Shown: positions 8,503 through 18,072 of the stretch, piece after piece
Layout of the letters: the number at the start of each line of letters is the position of its first letter
How positions within the stretch are numbered: the first letter of the stretch is position 1
Assembly (NCBI RefSeq): GCF_000337415.1
Contig: NZ_AOJD01000002.1
Span: 26,960-77,172, forward strand
DNA length: 50,213 nt
Direction of reading: 5' to 3'
From: Halorubrum tebenquichense DSM 14210
Lineage (GTDB): Archaea; Halobacteriota; Halobacteria; Halobacteriales; Haloferacaceae
Program-made: the position numbers and the translations under genes
The notes under the pieces: model-generated
Told to the model about the DNA's origin: nothing
The model's input: only the letters and a program-made list of their open reading frames with translations
Databases searched by the model: none

Positions 8503-10725
8503 ATGAACGAAGTTCAACTCGAAGTGGCGAAGGCGTACCCGAACGACTCGGGGCGCGGTATCGCCCGACTCGACCCCGACACGCTGTTACACCTGAAGCT
8601 CTCGCCCGGCGACATCATCGAGATCGAGGGCGCGGAGACCACCGCCGCGAAGGTCTGGCGCGCGGACCGGCAGGACTGGAACACCGACACCGTCCGGGTG
8701 GACGGGTTCACCCGACAGAACGCCGACGTCGGCATCGGCGAGCGCGTGACGATCCGGAAGGCGGAGGCCGAGAAGGCCGACAAACTCGTCTTGGCCCCGC
8801 CCGAGGAGGCGTCGGTCCAGTTCGGCTCCGACGCGGCCGGCATGGTGAAACGCCAGATCCTCAAGCGACCGGTCGTCGAGCGCGACATCGTCCCCGTGAT
8901 GTCCTCGACCAACCACCCGTTCATGCGGTCGCCCGGACAGGCGATCCCGCTGATCGCGGTCGAGACGGAGCCCGACGGCGTCTGTCTCATCACCGAGGAC
9001 ACGGAGGTGGAACTCCGCGAGGAGCCGATCTCCGGGTTCGAGAAGACGGGCGGCGGCATCACCTACGAGGACATCGGCGGCCTCCAGTCGGAGATCCAGC
9101 GCGTCCGCGAGATGGTCGAACTGCCGATGAAACACCCGCAGATCTTCTCGAAGCTCGGCATCGAGCCGCCGCAGGGCGTCCTGCTCCACGGTCCGCCGGG
9201 CACCGGGAAGACGCTGCTGGCGAAGGCGGTCGCCAACGAGACGTCGGCGTCGTTCTTCTCGATCGCCGGGCCAGAGATCATCTCGAAGTACTACGGCGAG
9301 TCCGAACAGCAGCTCAGGGAGATATTCGAGGACGCGAAAGAGGAGTCGCCCTCGATCATCTTCATCGACGAGCTGGACTCGATCGCGCCGAAGCGCGAGG
9401 ACGTGACCGGCGAGGTCGAACGCCGGGTCGTCGCCCAGCTGCTGACGATGATGGACGGGCTGGAGACGCGCGGGCAGGTGATCGTCATCGGTGCGACGAA
9501 CCGCGTCGACAGCGTCGACCCCGCGCTCCGCCGCCCCGGGCGGTTCGACCGCGAGATCGAGATCGGCGTCCCCGACGAGGTGGGCCGCAAGGAGATCCTC
9601 CAGATCCACACCCGCGGGATGCCGCTCTCGGACGACGTGAGCTTGGACCACCTCGCCGACGAGACGCACGGGTTCGTCGGTGCGGACATCGAGAGCCTCA
9701 CGAAGGAGGCCGCGATGAAGGCGCTGCGCCGGTACCTCCCGGAGATCGACTTAGACGAGGAGGAGGTGCCGCCGAGCCTCATCGACCGGATGATCGTCAA
9801 GCGCGACGACTTCTCGGGCGCGTTGAACGAGGTGGAACCGTCGGCGATGCGCGAGGTGCTCGTCGAGCTCCCGAAGATCTCGTGGGACGACGTGGGCGGC
9901 CTCAGCGAGGCCCAACAGCAGGTCCAGGAGTCGGTCGAGTGGCCGCTCACCTCGCCGGAGAAGTTCGACCGGATGGGCGTCAACGCTCCGAAGGGAGTGT
10001 TGCTGTACGGCCCGCCGGGCACCGGGAAGACGCTGATGGCGAAGGCCGTCGCCAACGAGACGAACGCGAACTTCATCTCGGTCAGAGGCCCGCAGCTGCT
10101 CTCGAAGTGGGTCGGCGAGTCGGAGAAGGCGATCCGACAGACCTTCCGGAAGGCCCGGCAGGTCAGTCCGACGATCATCTTCTTCGACGAGCTCGACAGC
10201 CTCGCGCCCGCTCGCGGGCAGGAGGCCGGGAACAACGTCTCCGAGCGCGTCGTCAACCAGCTCCTCACCGAGCTGGACGGGCTGGAGGACATGGGCGACG
10301 TGATGGTCATCGGCGCGACCAACCGACCGGACATGATCGACCCCGCGCTGCTGCGCTCGGGGCGGTTCGACCGGCTCGTGATGATCGGCCAGCCCGACCA
10401 GGAGGGCCGCGAGCAGATCCTCGACATCCACACGCAGGACACCCCGCTCGCGCCCGACGTGAGCCTCCGCGAGGTGGCCGAGATCACCGACGGGTACGTC
10501 GGCTCCGACCTCGAAGGGATCGCCCGCGAGGCCGCAATCGAGGCGCTGCGCGACGACGACGACGCCGAGGAGGTGGAGATGAAGCACTTCCGCCGCGCGA
10601 TGGAGTCGGTGCGGCCGACGATAACCGACGACATCCTCGCGTACTACGACGAGGTCAAAGAGCAGTTCAAGGGCGGCGGCGGCGAGTCGCTCCGCGACAC
10701 CGGCGGCCGGATCGGGTTCCAGTAG
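8503..10725 (+). CDS. cdc48: Cdc48/VAT family AAA+ ATPase
   Basis: Archaeal Cdc48 (VAT/p97), a hexameric double-ring unfoldase that feeds substrates to the proteasome and remodels complexes. The product has 740 residues, the standard length. The N-domain (1-185) starts [20 protein letters not shown] with the double-psi barrel. D1 has Walker A GPPGTGKT at 230-237, Walker [15 protein letters not shown] and the arginine-finger region [20 protein letters not shown]2 has Walker A GPPGTGKT near 503, Walker [13 protein letters not shown] and [17 protein letters not shown]. The frame is open 41 codons upstream, but ATG 8503 is preceded by a ribosome site (GCGAGGA) and begins the conserved domain. An AT-rich element GGTTTTAAG at 8355-8363 and another at 8455-8460 are promoter candidates. 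A small acidic protein gene follows. Confidence 0.97.
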   Translation: MNEVQLEVAKAYPNDSGRGIARLDPDTLLHLKLSPGDIIEIEGAETTAAKVWRADRQDWNTDTVRVDGFTRQNADVGIGERVTIRKAEAEKADKLVLAPPEEASVQFGSDAAGMVKRQILKRPVVERDIVPVMSSTNHPFMRSPGQAIPLIAVETEPDGVCLITEDTEVELREEPISGFEKTGGGITYEDIGGLQSEIQRVREMVELPMKHPQIFSKLGIEPPQGVLLHGPPGTGKTLLAKAVANETSASFFSIAGPEIISKYYGESEQQLREIFEDAKEESPSIIFIDELDSIAPKREDVTGEVERRVVAQLLTMMDGLETRGQVIVIGATNRVDSVDPALRRPGRFDREIEIGVPDEVGRKEILQIHTRGMPLSDDVSLDHLADETHGFVGADIESLTKEAAMKALRRYLPEIDLDEEEVPPSLIDRMIVKRDDFSGALNEVEPSAMREVLVELPKISWDDVGGLSEAQQQVQESVEWPLTSPEKFDRMGVNAPKGVLLYGPPGTGKTLMAKAVANETNANFISVRGPQLLSKWVGESEKAIRQTFRKARQVSPTIIFFDELDSLAPARGQEAGNNVSERVVNQLLTELDGLEDMGDVMVIGATNRPDMIDPALLRSGRFDRLVMIGQPDQEGREQILDIHTQDTPLAPDVSLREVAEITDGYVGSDLEGIAREAAIEALRDDDDAEEVEMKHFRRAMESVRPTITDDILAYYDEVKEQFKGGGGESLRDTGGRIGFQ

Positions 10726-10866
10726 GCCGCGCGTCGCTCGGGGGGCCGAGCCGTTTCGACCCCGGGTCAGCGTCCCGGTCCCGCGCTGGCTTCCCGCTCC
10801 CACGCTCTCGCGCCCTTCCGCGCTGCCGACCGTTTTTGCGTCCGGGCCCCCTACCGAGAGCCGACT

Positions 10867-11142
10867 ATGTCAGACGATGTCACCGTCGACGTGGAGGTCG
10901 AAGTGGAGGTCGACCGCGACGAACTGGAGATCGAACGCGACGACGCCGAGACGATCGAGGCGACCTACGAGGCGAACGGGATCGAGATCGAGGTCGAGGC
11001 CGAGGTGGAAACGCACGGCGGCGGGGACGAACCGGATGACGGAGAGACTCACGGCGGCGGCGATGTGGGCGGTGATGCCGAGGGCGATAACGGTGACGAC
11101 GGAGCGAGCGACGAGGAGGGCGGCCACGAGGACTTCGAGTAG
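10867..11142 (+). CDS. Small highly acidic protein, unknown
   Basis: A 91-residue protein made mainly of Glu, Asp, Val and Gly. The first half alternates acidic and hydrophobic residues (VTVDVEVEVEVDRDELEIE and IEIEVEAEVE), suggesting beta-strands. The second half is a disordered Gly/Asp/Glu tail ending GGHEDFE with HGGGDE-type repeats. A T-rich element (CCGTTTTTGCG, 10829-10839) lies about 32 bases upstream of the ATG at 10867. It follows cdc48 by 141 bases on the same strand and may be transcribed with it. Nothing in it suggests an enzyme; it could be an acidic adaptor or chaperone-like tail protein, which is only a guess. Confidence 0.55.
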   Translation: MSDDVTVDVEVEVEVDRDELEIERDDAETIEATYEANGIEIEVEAEVETHGGGDEPDDGETHGGGDVGGDAEGDNGDDGASDEEGGHEDFE

Positions 11143-11196
11143 CTGGGCAGTCCGAGAGCGGCTCCGTCGGCGGCGACGCAGCGACGCGTTCCGCGC

Positions 11197-11204
11197 CTTT
11201 TAAC
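11197..11204 (+). promoter_or_regulatory. TATA element of the 11228 gene
   Basis: CTTTTAAC centred about 28 bases ahead of the ATG at 11228, typical spacing for a leaderless transcript. Confidence 0.5.
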
Positions 11205-11227
11205 CCCGCGAGCGGCCAAGGGAAGGT

Positions 11228-11761
11228 ATGTCTCAGCCCCGCGTCCCCGGCGGCGACGAGAACGCGTTGGAGCTGCCCTGCGGGGAGACGATCGCCGTCG
11301 GCGAACTGGACCTTGGGATGCGCGAGTACGACTGCGACTGCGGCGAGGCCCACGCGGTCGTGATGGACGTTCACCCCCCCGAGCGGTTCCTCCCGGACTT
11401 TCTGGTCGACGTCCTCCGCGAGGCGATCGAGACGACCAGCGAGGAGATGCCGGAGTTCGACACGCCGCACCTCCTCGGCGTCGTCTTAGAGGAGTTCCCG
11501 GAAGCCGTCGTCTCCCACGACGCCAGCGAGAACGCGGACGTCGGGTACGCGATGGCGTGGGTGGCCGACTTCGACTCCCGTCGTCTCCACGAAGTCGTCG
11601 TCGAACTCGTGGTCGAACTGATGGAACACGCCGTGAGCCACGCCGACGACGACGAGGCGCTATCGGCGTTCGAACAGGAGATGGTCGAGTTCGACGTGAG
11701 CGAGTTCGTCGAGCAGTACCGCGCGGAACGGGACCTCGAGGCCGAGGACCCGTACGCCTGA
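11228..11761 (+). CDS. Haloarchaeal conserved protein, probably DUF5815 family
   Basis: A 177-residue acidic cytoplasmic protein. The N-terminal third holds a small Cys cluster, LPCGETIAVGELDL followed by YDCDCGEAHAVVMDVHPPERF. The three Cys around the CDCG turn suggest a metal-binding or redox knuckle. The rest is predicted helical, with FDTPHLLGVVLEEFPEAVVSHDAS and a long amphipathic helix (LHEVVVELVVELMEHAVSH). I recall this pattern as the haloarchaeal DUF5815 family, whose function is unknown. A TATA element 28 bases upstream of ATG 11228 supports the start. It is transcribed on the same strand as cdc48 but has its own promoter. Confidence 0.75.
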   Translation: MSQPRVPGGDENALELPCGETIAVGELDLGMREYDCDCGEAHAVVMDVHPPERFLPDFLVDVLREAIETTSEEMPEFDTPHLLGVVLEEFPEAVVSHDASENADVGYAMAWVADFDSRRLHEVVVELVVELMEHAVSHADDDEALSAFEQEMVEFDVSEFVEQYRAERDLEAEDPYA

Positions 11762-11869
11762 ACGGCCCCGGTCGCTTCGTCCGGCGACCTCGGGAGACGG
11801 CTGAAACGGTCGAATACGACCGCCTCAGCGTTCGTGTCAGACAGCCGTCCGACTCCTGTCTCACTGAAC

Positions 11870-11877
11870 CCTATATG
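11870..11877 (+). promoter_or_regulatory. TATA element of the winged-helix gene
   Basis: CCTATATG at 24-31 bases upstream of the ATG at 11901; strong match in sequence and position for a leaderless haloarchaeal promoter. Confidence 0.6.
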
Positions 11878-11900
11878 TTCGGAGACCGTACGTAAGACAC

Positions 11901-12125
11901 ATGAGTGCCGGCGAATACGACCGGTACGAGCGAATTCGCGGCGTGCTCGCCGAGGCCGAGGAGCCGCTGACGGCTCGGGAGATCCTCGCGCTCGTCGAGG
12001 AGTGCGACGACTGCGAGGCGATCGACAGCCCGCACCGCGTCGCCACGGTGCTGGGCCGCCGGGCCGAGCGCGGCGAGATCGAGGTCATCGCGGGCCAGCC
12101 GTACCGCTACCGACTCGAAACCTGA
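11901..12125 (+). CDS. Small winged-helix protein
   Basis: A 74-residue protein with the layout of a single winged-helix domain: helix 1 YDRYERIRGVLAEAE, then EPLTAREILALVEE as helix 2, SPHRVATVLGRRAERGEIEVI as the recognition helix and following strand, and QPYRYRLE as the wing strand. A Cys pair (CDDC, about residues 35-38) lies in the linker and could bind metal or sense redox. It has its own leaderless promoter (TATA 24-31 bases upstream). It is likely a DNA-binding regulator or a small subunit of a larger complex; the target is unknown. Confidence 0.68.
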   Translation: MSAGEYDRYERIRGVLAEAEEPLTAREILALVEECDDCEAIDSPHRVATVLGRRAERGEIEVIAGQPYRYRLET

Positions 12126-12181
12126 GTCGGCCCGGCGTCCGGAACGGTTTCGCCGCGCCGAGGGGTGAGTGTGCGGTCGTT

Positions 12182-13192
12182 CTACGGCGAGACGATCAGG
12201 TGGAACCGACAGGGCCCGTCCCGGTAGGCGACGACGACGTTTCTGAAGTCGACTCGGTCGCCGTACTCCCCTATCGGCCGGAGGTCGCGGGCGACGCCGA
12301 GCGCGTCGAGCGCGTCGACGAGCGCGTCCGAGGGCGGATCCCCCTCTTCGTACCGGCGCGGCTCCTCGGCGAGCGCGTCGTCTAACACCCCGCGAGCGGC
12401 GTCCGAGAGCCCGGCGTCGCCCAAGTCGCGTTCGACGATCGCCGAGCGAGCGTACTCGGTGAACTCGCTCCGCCCCTCCGCGATCTCGCTGAGCGCGTAC
12501 GTCCACTCGGGGACCTCGACCGTCCGCCGCTCCGCGACCGGCCGAAAGTACTCGCCCTCGTACTCGACGAACGCGAACGGCGGCGACGGGACGAGCGCGC
12601 TGGCTTCCGCGTCGAGTTCGTGGTGGTACTCGACGGTCTGTCGCTCGTCGAACTCGGGCTCGCCGAGGAAGCCGTCGTTGCCCGCGTACACGGCGTCGAG
12701 CGCGGCGTCGAGGATACGTTCGTCTTGCGCCGAGAGGTCGAACGGCGGCCTCGCGACCGTCGCGTCGTCGGGCGGCGTCTCGTCGGTCCGCTCGACCGCG
12801 AAGTGCCACCGCTCCAGTTCGAGGCGTCGCTCCTCGGCGATCCGGACCTCGTGGAAGGTCCCGTCGCGTTCGAGGAACGTCGGTCGCGGGCGGGTCTGGG
12901 TCCCCCACTCGTCGCGGCCGACGAGCGGCCACTGTCTGACGGTCACGCTCCCGGTCTCGAACAGCGCCGAGAGGTACGACTCCTTCGTCTCGGTCGCGAA
13001 GTCGACGCGAGTCACGGCGTCGACGGCGGTCGGGTCCGGCCACAGGTACGGTCGACCGATCGACGAGAGGTCCAGTTCGTCGCCGACGAGCGCGTACGAG
13101 TCGAGGCTGCCGGGGCTCAGACACCCGGCCGTCGCGACGGTCGCGCCGGCGGCACCGAGCAGGTGGAGGGCACGGCGGCGGGAACAGGGCAT
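12182..13192 (-). CDS. Tat-exported lipoprotein, unknown function
   Basis: A 336-residue protein with an N-terminal twin-arginine signal (SRRRALHLLGAAG), hydrophobic core and lipobox TAGC (Cys at residue 24), so it is exported folded and lipid-anchored. The mature domain is rich in aromatic residues, Glu and Arg. It appears built of two similar halves: each has a helix-rich stretch (LSAQDERILDAALDAVYAG; LSDAARGVLDDALAE) followed by a strand pattern (FAFVEYEGEYFRPVAERRTV; FRNVVVAYRDGPCRFHLIVS). That internal duplication is my inference. A TATA element 27-34 bases upstream of ATG 13192 supports the start. No named family is recognised. Confidence 0.75.
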   Translation of the reverse strand: MPCSRRRALHLLGAAGATVATAGCLSPGSLDSYALVGDELDLSSIGRPYLWPDPTAVDAVTRVDFATETKESYLSALFETGSVTVRQWPLVGRDEWGTQTRPRPTFLERDGTFHEVRIAEERRLELERWHFAVERTDETPPDDATVARPPFDLSAQDERILDAALDAVYAGNDGFLGEPEFDERQTVEYHHELDAEASALVPSPPFAFVEYEGEYFRPVAERRTVEVPEWTYALSEIAEGRSEFTEYARSAIVERDLGDAGLSDAARGVLDDALAEEPRRYEEGDPPSDALVDALDALGVARDLRPIGEYGDRVDFRNVVVAYRDGPCRFHLIVSP

Positions 13193-13218
13193 GTCCGCCT
13201 CGAAGTCACCGGCTTTCC

Positions 13219-13227
13219 GATAAATTC
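13219..13227 (-). promoter_or_regulatory. TATA element of the 13192 lipoprotein gene
   Basis: Read on the minus strand as AATTTATC, centred about 30 bases upstream of the ATG at 13192; fits a leaderless transcript. Confidence 0.5.
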
Positions 13228-13442
13228 CTTATGGTGAACGGCTCAGACGGCCGATCGGACGCTGTGCGGACGAGCGAGTCCGGCGTCTACAACCCGGTCC
13301 GGGGCCTACAAGCGAGTTCGGCGTCGGCGGTCGCGGCCCCGACCGCCTTACCTCAGATCGTGCGGCACGAGGGCAAGTCCCGTGAGACGAATTCACTTGC
13401 GAAAATCGCAAACTCGTTACGAGATTCGCACTCTACCGCCGA

Positions 13443-13450
13443 CCTTATTA
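13443..13450 (+). promoter_or_regulatory. TATA element of carB
   Basis: CCTTATTA, 25-32 bases upstream of the carB ATG at 13475, indicating a leaderless transcript. The 250 bases between the two divergent promoters are otherwise unremarkable. Confidence 0.6.
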
Positions 13451-13474
13451 CGATGAGCGTATTCCGTCCGCGTA

Positions 13475-16400
13475 ATGAGCGAGGACCGGACGATTCTACT
13501 CATCGGCAGCGGACCGATACAGATCGGACAGGCGGCCGAGTTCGACTACTCCGGGGCGCAGGCGTGTCGCGCCCTTCAGGAGGAGGGCGCTCGCGTCGTC
13601 CTGGTGAACTCGAATCCGGCGACGATCATGACCGACCCGGAGACGGCCGACCGAGTGTACATCGAGCCGATCACGCCCGAGGCCATCGCGGAGGTCGTCC
13701 GGATCGAGGAGCCGGACGGCGTCATCGCCGGACTCGGCGGCCAGACCGGACTCAACGTCACCGCCGAGCTGGCCGAGGAGGGGATCTTAGAGGAGCACGA
13801 CGTTGACGTGATGGGAACGCCGCTGGACACCATCTACGCGACGGAGGACCGCGACCTGTTCCGGCAGCGGATGGAGGGCCTCGGGCAGCCGGTGCCGAAG
13901 TCGACTACCATCTCCTTGGACGAGGACGAGTCCGTCACCGACTTCGACGAGGCGGCGTTCCGCGAGCGCGTCCAGTCGGCCGTCGACGACGTGGGCGGGC
14001 TCCCCGTCATCGCGCGGACGACGTACACGCTCGGCGGCTCCGGCTCCGGCGTCGTCGACGAGTTCGAGGAACTGGTCGAGCGGGTCCGCAAGGGGCTCCG
14101 CCTCTCGCGGAACAGCGAGGTGCTCATCACCGAGTCTATCGCGGGCTGGGTCGAGCTTGAGTACGAGGTGATGCGGGACGCCGACGACTCCTGTATCATC
14201 ATCTGTAACATGGAGAACATCGACCCGATGGGGATCCACACCGGCGAGTCGACGGTCGTCACGCCCTCGCAGGTGATCCCCGACGACGGCCACCAAGAGA
14301 TGCGCGACGCGGCGCTCGAAGTCATCCGCGACCTGGGCATTCAGGGCGGCTGTAACATCCAGTTCGCGTGGCACGACGACGGCACGCCCGGCGGCGAGTA
14401 CCGCGTCGTCGAGGTGAACCCCCGCGTCTCCCGCTCCTCCGCGCTCGCCTCGAAGGCGACCGGCTACCCGATCGCCCGCGTCACCGCGAAGGTCGCGCTG
14501 GGCAAGCGGCTCCACGAGATCGAAAACGAGATCACCGGCGAGACGACCGCCGCCTTCGAGCCGGCCATCGACTACGTGGTGACGAAGGTGCCGCGGTGGC
14601 CCATCGACAAGTTCGACGACGTGGACTTCGAGCTGGGCACGGCGATGAAGTCCACCGGCGAGGCGATGTCGATCGGCCGGACGTTCGAGGAGAGCATGGT
14701 GAAGGCGCTCCGCTCCTCGGAGTACGACCCCGCCGTCGACTTCGAGGAGGTCTCCGACGCGGAGCTGGAGTCGGAGTACCTCGAACGCCCCAGCCCGGAC
14801 CGGCCGTACGCGATGTTCGAGGCGTTCGACCGCGGCTACGAGGTCGACGACGTGATCGACCTCACCGGCATCCACCGCTGGTACGTCGAGCGCTTCGAGA
14901 AGATCGCCGCCGGGACCGCCGCGGCCGCCGAGGGCGACTTCACCGAGGCGGCGATGGTGGGCCGCACCGACGCCGAGATCGCGGCGACCGCGACCGCCGG
15001 CGGCGTCGACGCCGACGTGGGGCAGGTCGAGAGCGCGGTGCCCGACCGCACCTACAAGCAGGTCGACACCTGCGCCGGCGAGTTCGAGGCGTCCACGCCC
15101 TACTACTACTCCGCGCGGCTGCCGGAGTTCCTCCGGGGGGCCGACACCGCCGGCGCGGCGGACGAGGTCCGCGTCGACCCCGACGTCGAGAGCGTCGTGG
15201 TCGTCGGCGGCGGCCCGATCCGCATCGGACAGGGCGTCGAGTTCGACTACTGCGCGGTCCACGCGGTCCGCGCGCTCCGCGAGCTCGGCATCGACGCGCA
15301 CGTGATCAACAACAACCCCGAGACGGTCTCGACCGACTACGACACCTCCGACGGACTCTTCTTCGAGCCCATCTCGGCCGAGGAGGTCGCCGACGTGATC
15401 GAGACGACCGGCGCGGACGGCGTGATGGTCCAGTTCGGCGGGCAGACCTCAGTCAACGTGGGCGAACCGCTTCAGGCCGAGATCGAGCGCCGCGGACTGG
15501 ACTGCGAGATTCTGGGAACCAGCGTCGAGGCGATGGACCTCGCGGAGGACCGCGACCGGTTCAACGTCCTGATGGACGAGCTCGGCGTCGCCCAGCCCGA
15601 CGGCGGCACCGCCACGAGCGAGGCGGAGGCGCTCGAACTCGCCCACGACATCGGCTATCCCGTCTTGGTGCGCCCCTCGTACGTCCTTGGCGGGCGCGCG
15701 ATGCGGGTCGTCGAGGACGACGCGGAGTTAGAGGAGTACATCGAGGAGGCGGTCCGGGTCTCGCCCGACAAGCCCATCCTCGTCGACCAGTTCCTCGACG
15801 ACGCGGTCGAACTGGACGTCGACGCCGTCGCGGACGGCGAGGACGTCCTGCTCGGCGGCGTGATGGAACACGTCGAGAGCGCGGGCGTCCACTCGGGCGA
15901 CTCCGCCTGTATGATCCCGCCGCGCTCGCTCGGCGACGAGACGCTCGGCCGCGTGCGCGAGGTGACGGAGGACATCGCCCGCGCGCTCGACACGGTCGGC
16001 CTGCTCAACGTCCAACTCGCGGTGACCGGCGTCGACGACCCCGACGCCGACAGCGAGGTGTACGTGTTGGAGGCGAACCCGCGCTCCTCGCGGACGGTCC
16101 CGTTCGTCTCGAAGGCGACGGGCGTCCCCATCGCCAAGCTGGCGGCGAAGGTGATGACCGACGACCTCACGCTCGCCGACCTTGACGTCGACGAGCAGAT
16201 CCCGGAGCACCGCTCCGTGAAGGAGGTCGTCCTCCCGTTCGACCGCCTGCCGGGATCGGACCCGCGGCTCGGCCCGGAGATGAAGTCGACGGGCGAGGTG
16301 ATGGGCACGGCCACCTCCTTCGGCAAGGCGTACGACAAGGCGCAGGACTCGACGGGCAAGCCGATCCCCGAGTCCGGCACCGCCGTCGTCGACCTCTCGG

Positions 16401-16705
16401 CGGAGGAGTTCCCCGACCCGGGCACCGAGGCGGGAGAGGCACTCGTCAGCGGCTACGCTGAGCACTTCGAACTGAGCGAGGCGACGGACCTGATCGAAGC
16501 GGCCAAGCGCGGCGACCTCGACCTGATCGTCTCGCGTCAGCGCGACCTGCTCGAAGTGGCGGTCGAAGAGGAGATCACCTACTTCTCGACGCACGCCTCC
16601 GCCAAGGCGGCGCTGGAGGCGCTCGATCACGCGGGCGACGACCTCGACGTGATGGCGGTCTCCGACCGCCCGAAGCGCGTCGCGGACTGGGGTGCTGGGG
16701 AGTAG
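13475..16705 (+). CDS. carB: Carbamoyl-phosphate synthase large subunit
   Basis: Large subunit of carbamoyl-phosphate synthetase, which makes carbamoyl phosphate from bicarbonate, two ATP and ammonia delivered by the CarA glutaminase, for pyrimidine and arginine synthesis. The product has 1076 residues, close to the usual 1070. It shows the duplicated architecture: first half with ILLIGSGPIQIGQAAEFDYSG, the IAGLGGQTGLN loop and an ATP-grasp region with EVNPRVSRSSALASKATGYP; second half repeating VVVGGGPIRIGQGVEFDYC, VQFGGQTSVN and EANPRSSRTVPFVSKATGVP. The last 130 residues form the MGS-like allosteric domain. carA is not adjacent, so the subunits must be encoded apart or carA lies outside the window. 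ATG 13475 has a TATA box 25-32 bases upstream. Confidence 0.97.
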   Translation: MSEDRTILLIGSGPIQIGQAAEFDYSGAQACRALQEEGARVVLVNSNPATIMTDPETADRVYIEPITPEAIAEVVRIEEPDGVIAGLGGQTGLNVTAELAEEGILEEHDVDVMGTPLDTIYATEDRDLFRQRMEGLGQPVPKSTTISLDEDESVTDFDEAAFRERVQSAVDDVGGLPVIARTTYTLGGSGSGVVDEFEELVERVRKGLRLSRNSEVLITESIAGWVELEYEVMRDADDSCIIICNMENIDPMGIHTGESTVVTPSQVIPDDGHQEMRDAALEVIRDLGIQGGCNIQFAWHDDGTPGGEYRVVEVNPRVSRSSALASKATGYPIARVTAKVALGKRLHEIENEITGETTAAFEPAIDYVVTKVPRWPIDKFDDVDFELGTAMKSTGEAMSIGRTFEESMVKALRSSEYDPAVDFEEVSDAELESEYLERPSPDRPYAMFEAFDRGYEVDDVIDLTGIHRWYVERFEKIAAGTAAAAEGDFTEAAMVGRTDAEIAATATAGGVDADVGQVESAVPDRTYKQVDTCAGEFEASTPYYYSARLPEFLRGADTAGAADEVRVDPDVESVVVVGGGPIRIGQGVEFDYCAVHAVRALRELGIDAHVINNNPETVSTDYDTSDGLFFEPISAEEVADVIETTGADGVMVQFGGQTSVNVGEPLQAEIERRGLDCEILGTSVEAMDLAEDRDRFNVLMDELGVAQPDGGTATSEAEALELAHDIGYPVLVRPSYVLGGRAMRVVEDDAELEEYIEEAVRVSPDKPILVDQFLDDAVELDVDAVADGEDVLLGGVMEHVESAGVHSGDSACMIPPRSLGDETLGRVREVTEDIARALDTVGLLNVQLAVTGVDDPDADSEVYVLEANPRSSRTVPFVSKATGVPIAKLAAKVMTDDLTLADLDVDEQIPEHRSVKEVVLPFDRLPGSDPRLGPEMKSTGEVMGTATSFGKAYDKAQDSTGKPIPESGTAVVDLSAEEFPDPGTEAGEALVSGYAEHFELSEATDLIEAAKRGDLDLIVSRQRDLLEVAVEEEITYFSTHASAKAALEALDHAGDDLDVMAVSDRPKRVADWGAGE

Positions 16706-16892
16706 CCGGCGCGACACTCGCGGCTCGGCCGGCGTCGGAGGCGGAGTCGACAAAGAGGCCCCGCAACCGAGCGACCGTTCCTGTCGCTCCATCCTCGCGG
16801 CCGCGTTACGCACCTGCGGCCTGTTGCTCCGACCGTGTTCGCGACCAACGCGGAGGCTGCGATCGGGCGGCGACGGGTCGAGATCTTCGGTG

Positions 16893-16899
16893 ATTTAAG
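16893..16899 (+). promoter_or_regulatory. TATA element of the signal peptidase gene
   Basis: ATTTAAG centred 28 bases upstream of ATG 16924. This spacing favours ATG 16924 over the in-frame GTG at 16915. Confidence 0.55.
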
Positions 16900-16923
16900 C
16901 CTCGATACCGAAGTGTGGAACAC

Positions 16924-18072
16924 ATGTCACGGGAGACGGCAAGGGACGCGTTCGCCGTCGTCTCCGTGCTCGTCGTTGTCGGCATCGTGGCCGGTCAACT
17001 CGCCGGGCAACCGGTCTTTCTCGGGTACGTCACCTCCGGCAGCATGGAGCCGACCCTGGAGGCCGGCGACGGGTTCGTCGCCGTGCCGGCGGCGGTGTCG
17101 GGACCCGTCGACGAGGGCGACGTCGTCGTCTTCGAGGCAATTGAGCTTCAGGGCGGCGGGCTCACGACTCACCGGGTCGTCGGTGAGACCGCCAGAGGCT
17201 ACGTCACGAGGGGAGACAACAACCCGTTCCGGGATCAGGAGGGTGACGAGCCGGTGGTGACGGAGGACCGGATCGTCGCGACCGCGCTGCAACTGAACGG
17301 ACAGGTGGTTCGGATCCCGGGACTCGGGAGCGGGATCGAGGCCGTTCGGAACGCGGCCGAAAACGCGGAAACCACCGCCGCAGAGTCGCTCGGGTTCGAC
17401 GCCACGGTGGGATCGCGGGGGATCAGCGGTCTGTTCGTCTCGCTCGGGCTGGCGTTACTGCTGGTCGTGTTCGTCGACGACCTGCGGAGTAGCCGCCGGC
17501 GGAACCGCACACGTGACCGTTCGCGAGCGGACGGGGAGGTCGGCGGGCGTCGGATCGTGCTGGCGCTCGCGCTGTTGATACTCCTGCCCGCCAACGCCGC
17601 GATGATCGCGTCGACCGGAACACAGCAGGTGACGATCGACGAGGACGCGACGTCCGTGGAGACCGAGTCGGGTGAGATGGCGGAGGCCAACCTGATGGCC
17701 GAGAACGACGGCCTCATCGCGATGCTCGTCATCCTCGAGACGAGCCATCCGGAGGCGGATATCTCGCCGAACGAGTTGGCCGTTCCTCGCGGCGAATCGG
17801 CGACGGCGACGATGACGGTGACCGCCCCGGCTCCCGGAGAACAAACGGTGGTTTCGATGTCGGAGCACCGGTACTTCCTCGTGGCCCCGCCGTCGCTGAT
17901 CGCCCGACTCCACTCGATCCATCCGCTCGCTTCTGTCGCGGCGTTCAATCTCTTGGGACTCGGAACTATCGCCACGATCGTCGGTGCGATCTTCGGATTC
18001 GGCAACAGGCGAGTTCGGGAACGTCGCCGCGACGTCTCGCTCGCTCGATGGATCAAGCGACTTATCCGGTAA
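16924..18072 (+). CDS. SipW/Sec11-like archaeal signal peptidase with extra exterior domain
   Basis: Membrane signal peptidase I of the S26B (ER/archaeal, SipW-like) type, which removes Sec signal peptides. Residues 10-28 form the N-terminal anchor; GYVTSGSMEPTLEAGDGF follows with nucleophile Ser40, then LTTHRVVGE with catalytic His83 in place of the bacterial Lys, and TRGDNNPF with Asp98. After about residue 160 come two more hydrophobic helices (GISGLFVSLGLALLLVVFVDD; IVLALALLILLPANAAMIAS), an exterior beta-rich domain of about 100 residues (STGTQQVTIDED through VVSMSEHRYFL), and a last membrane helix near residue 340 with a basic tail. At 382 residues it is longer than a minimal archaeal Sec11. 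It heads a cluster of putative fibre proteins, like bacterial sipW beside tasA, so I infer a dedicated processing role. Confidence 0.85.
   Translation: MSRETARDAFAVVSVLVVVGIVAGQLAGQPVFLGYVTSGSMEPTLEAGDGFVAVPAAVSGPVDEGDVVVFEAIELQGGGLTTHRVVGETARGYVTRGDNNPFRDQEGDEPVVTEDRIVATALQLNGQVVRIPGLGSGIEAVRNAAENAETTAAESLGFDATVGSRGISGLFVSLGLALLLVVFVDDLRSSRRRNRTRDRSRADGEVGGRRIVLALALLILLPANAAMIASTGTQQVTIDEDATSVETESGEMAEANLMAENDGLIAMLVILETSHPEADISPNELAVPRGESATATMTVTAPAPGEQTVVSMSEHRYFLVAPPSLIARLHSIHPLASVAAFNLLGLGTIATIVGAIFGFGNRRVRERRRDVSLARWIKRLIR

Noticed and set aside
8400..11039. Very long plus-strand open frame (about 880 codons) over cdc48
   Set aside because: Arg/Gly/Pro-rich product with no domains; it is the shadow frame of the GC-rich cdc48 gene, whose protein is unmistakable.
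14368..16185. Long plus-strand open frame (about 600 codons) inside carB
   Set aside because: Arg-rich shadow of the carB reading frame; no start signals and no family features.
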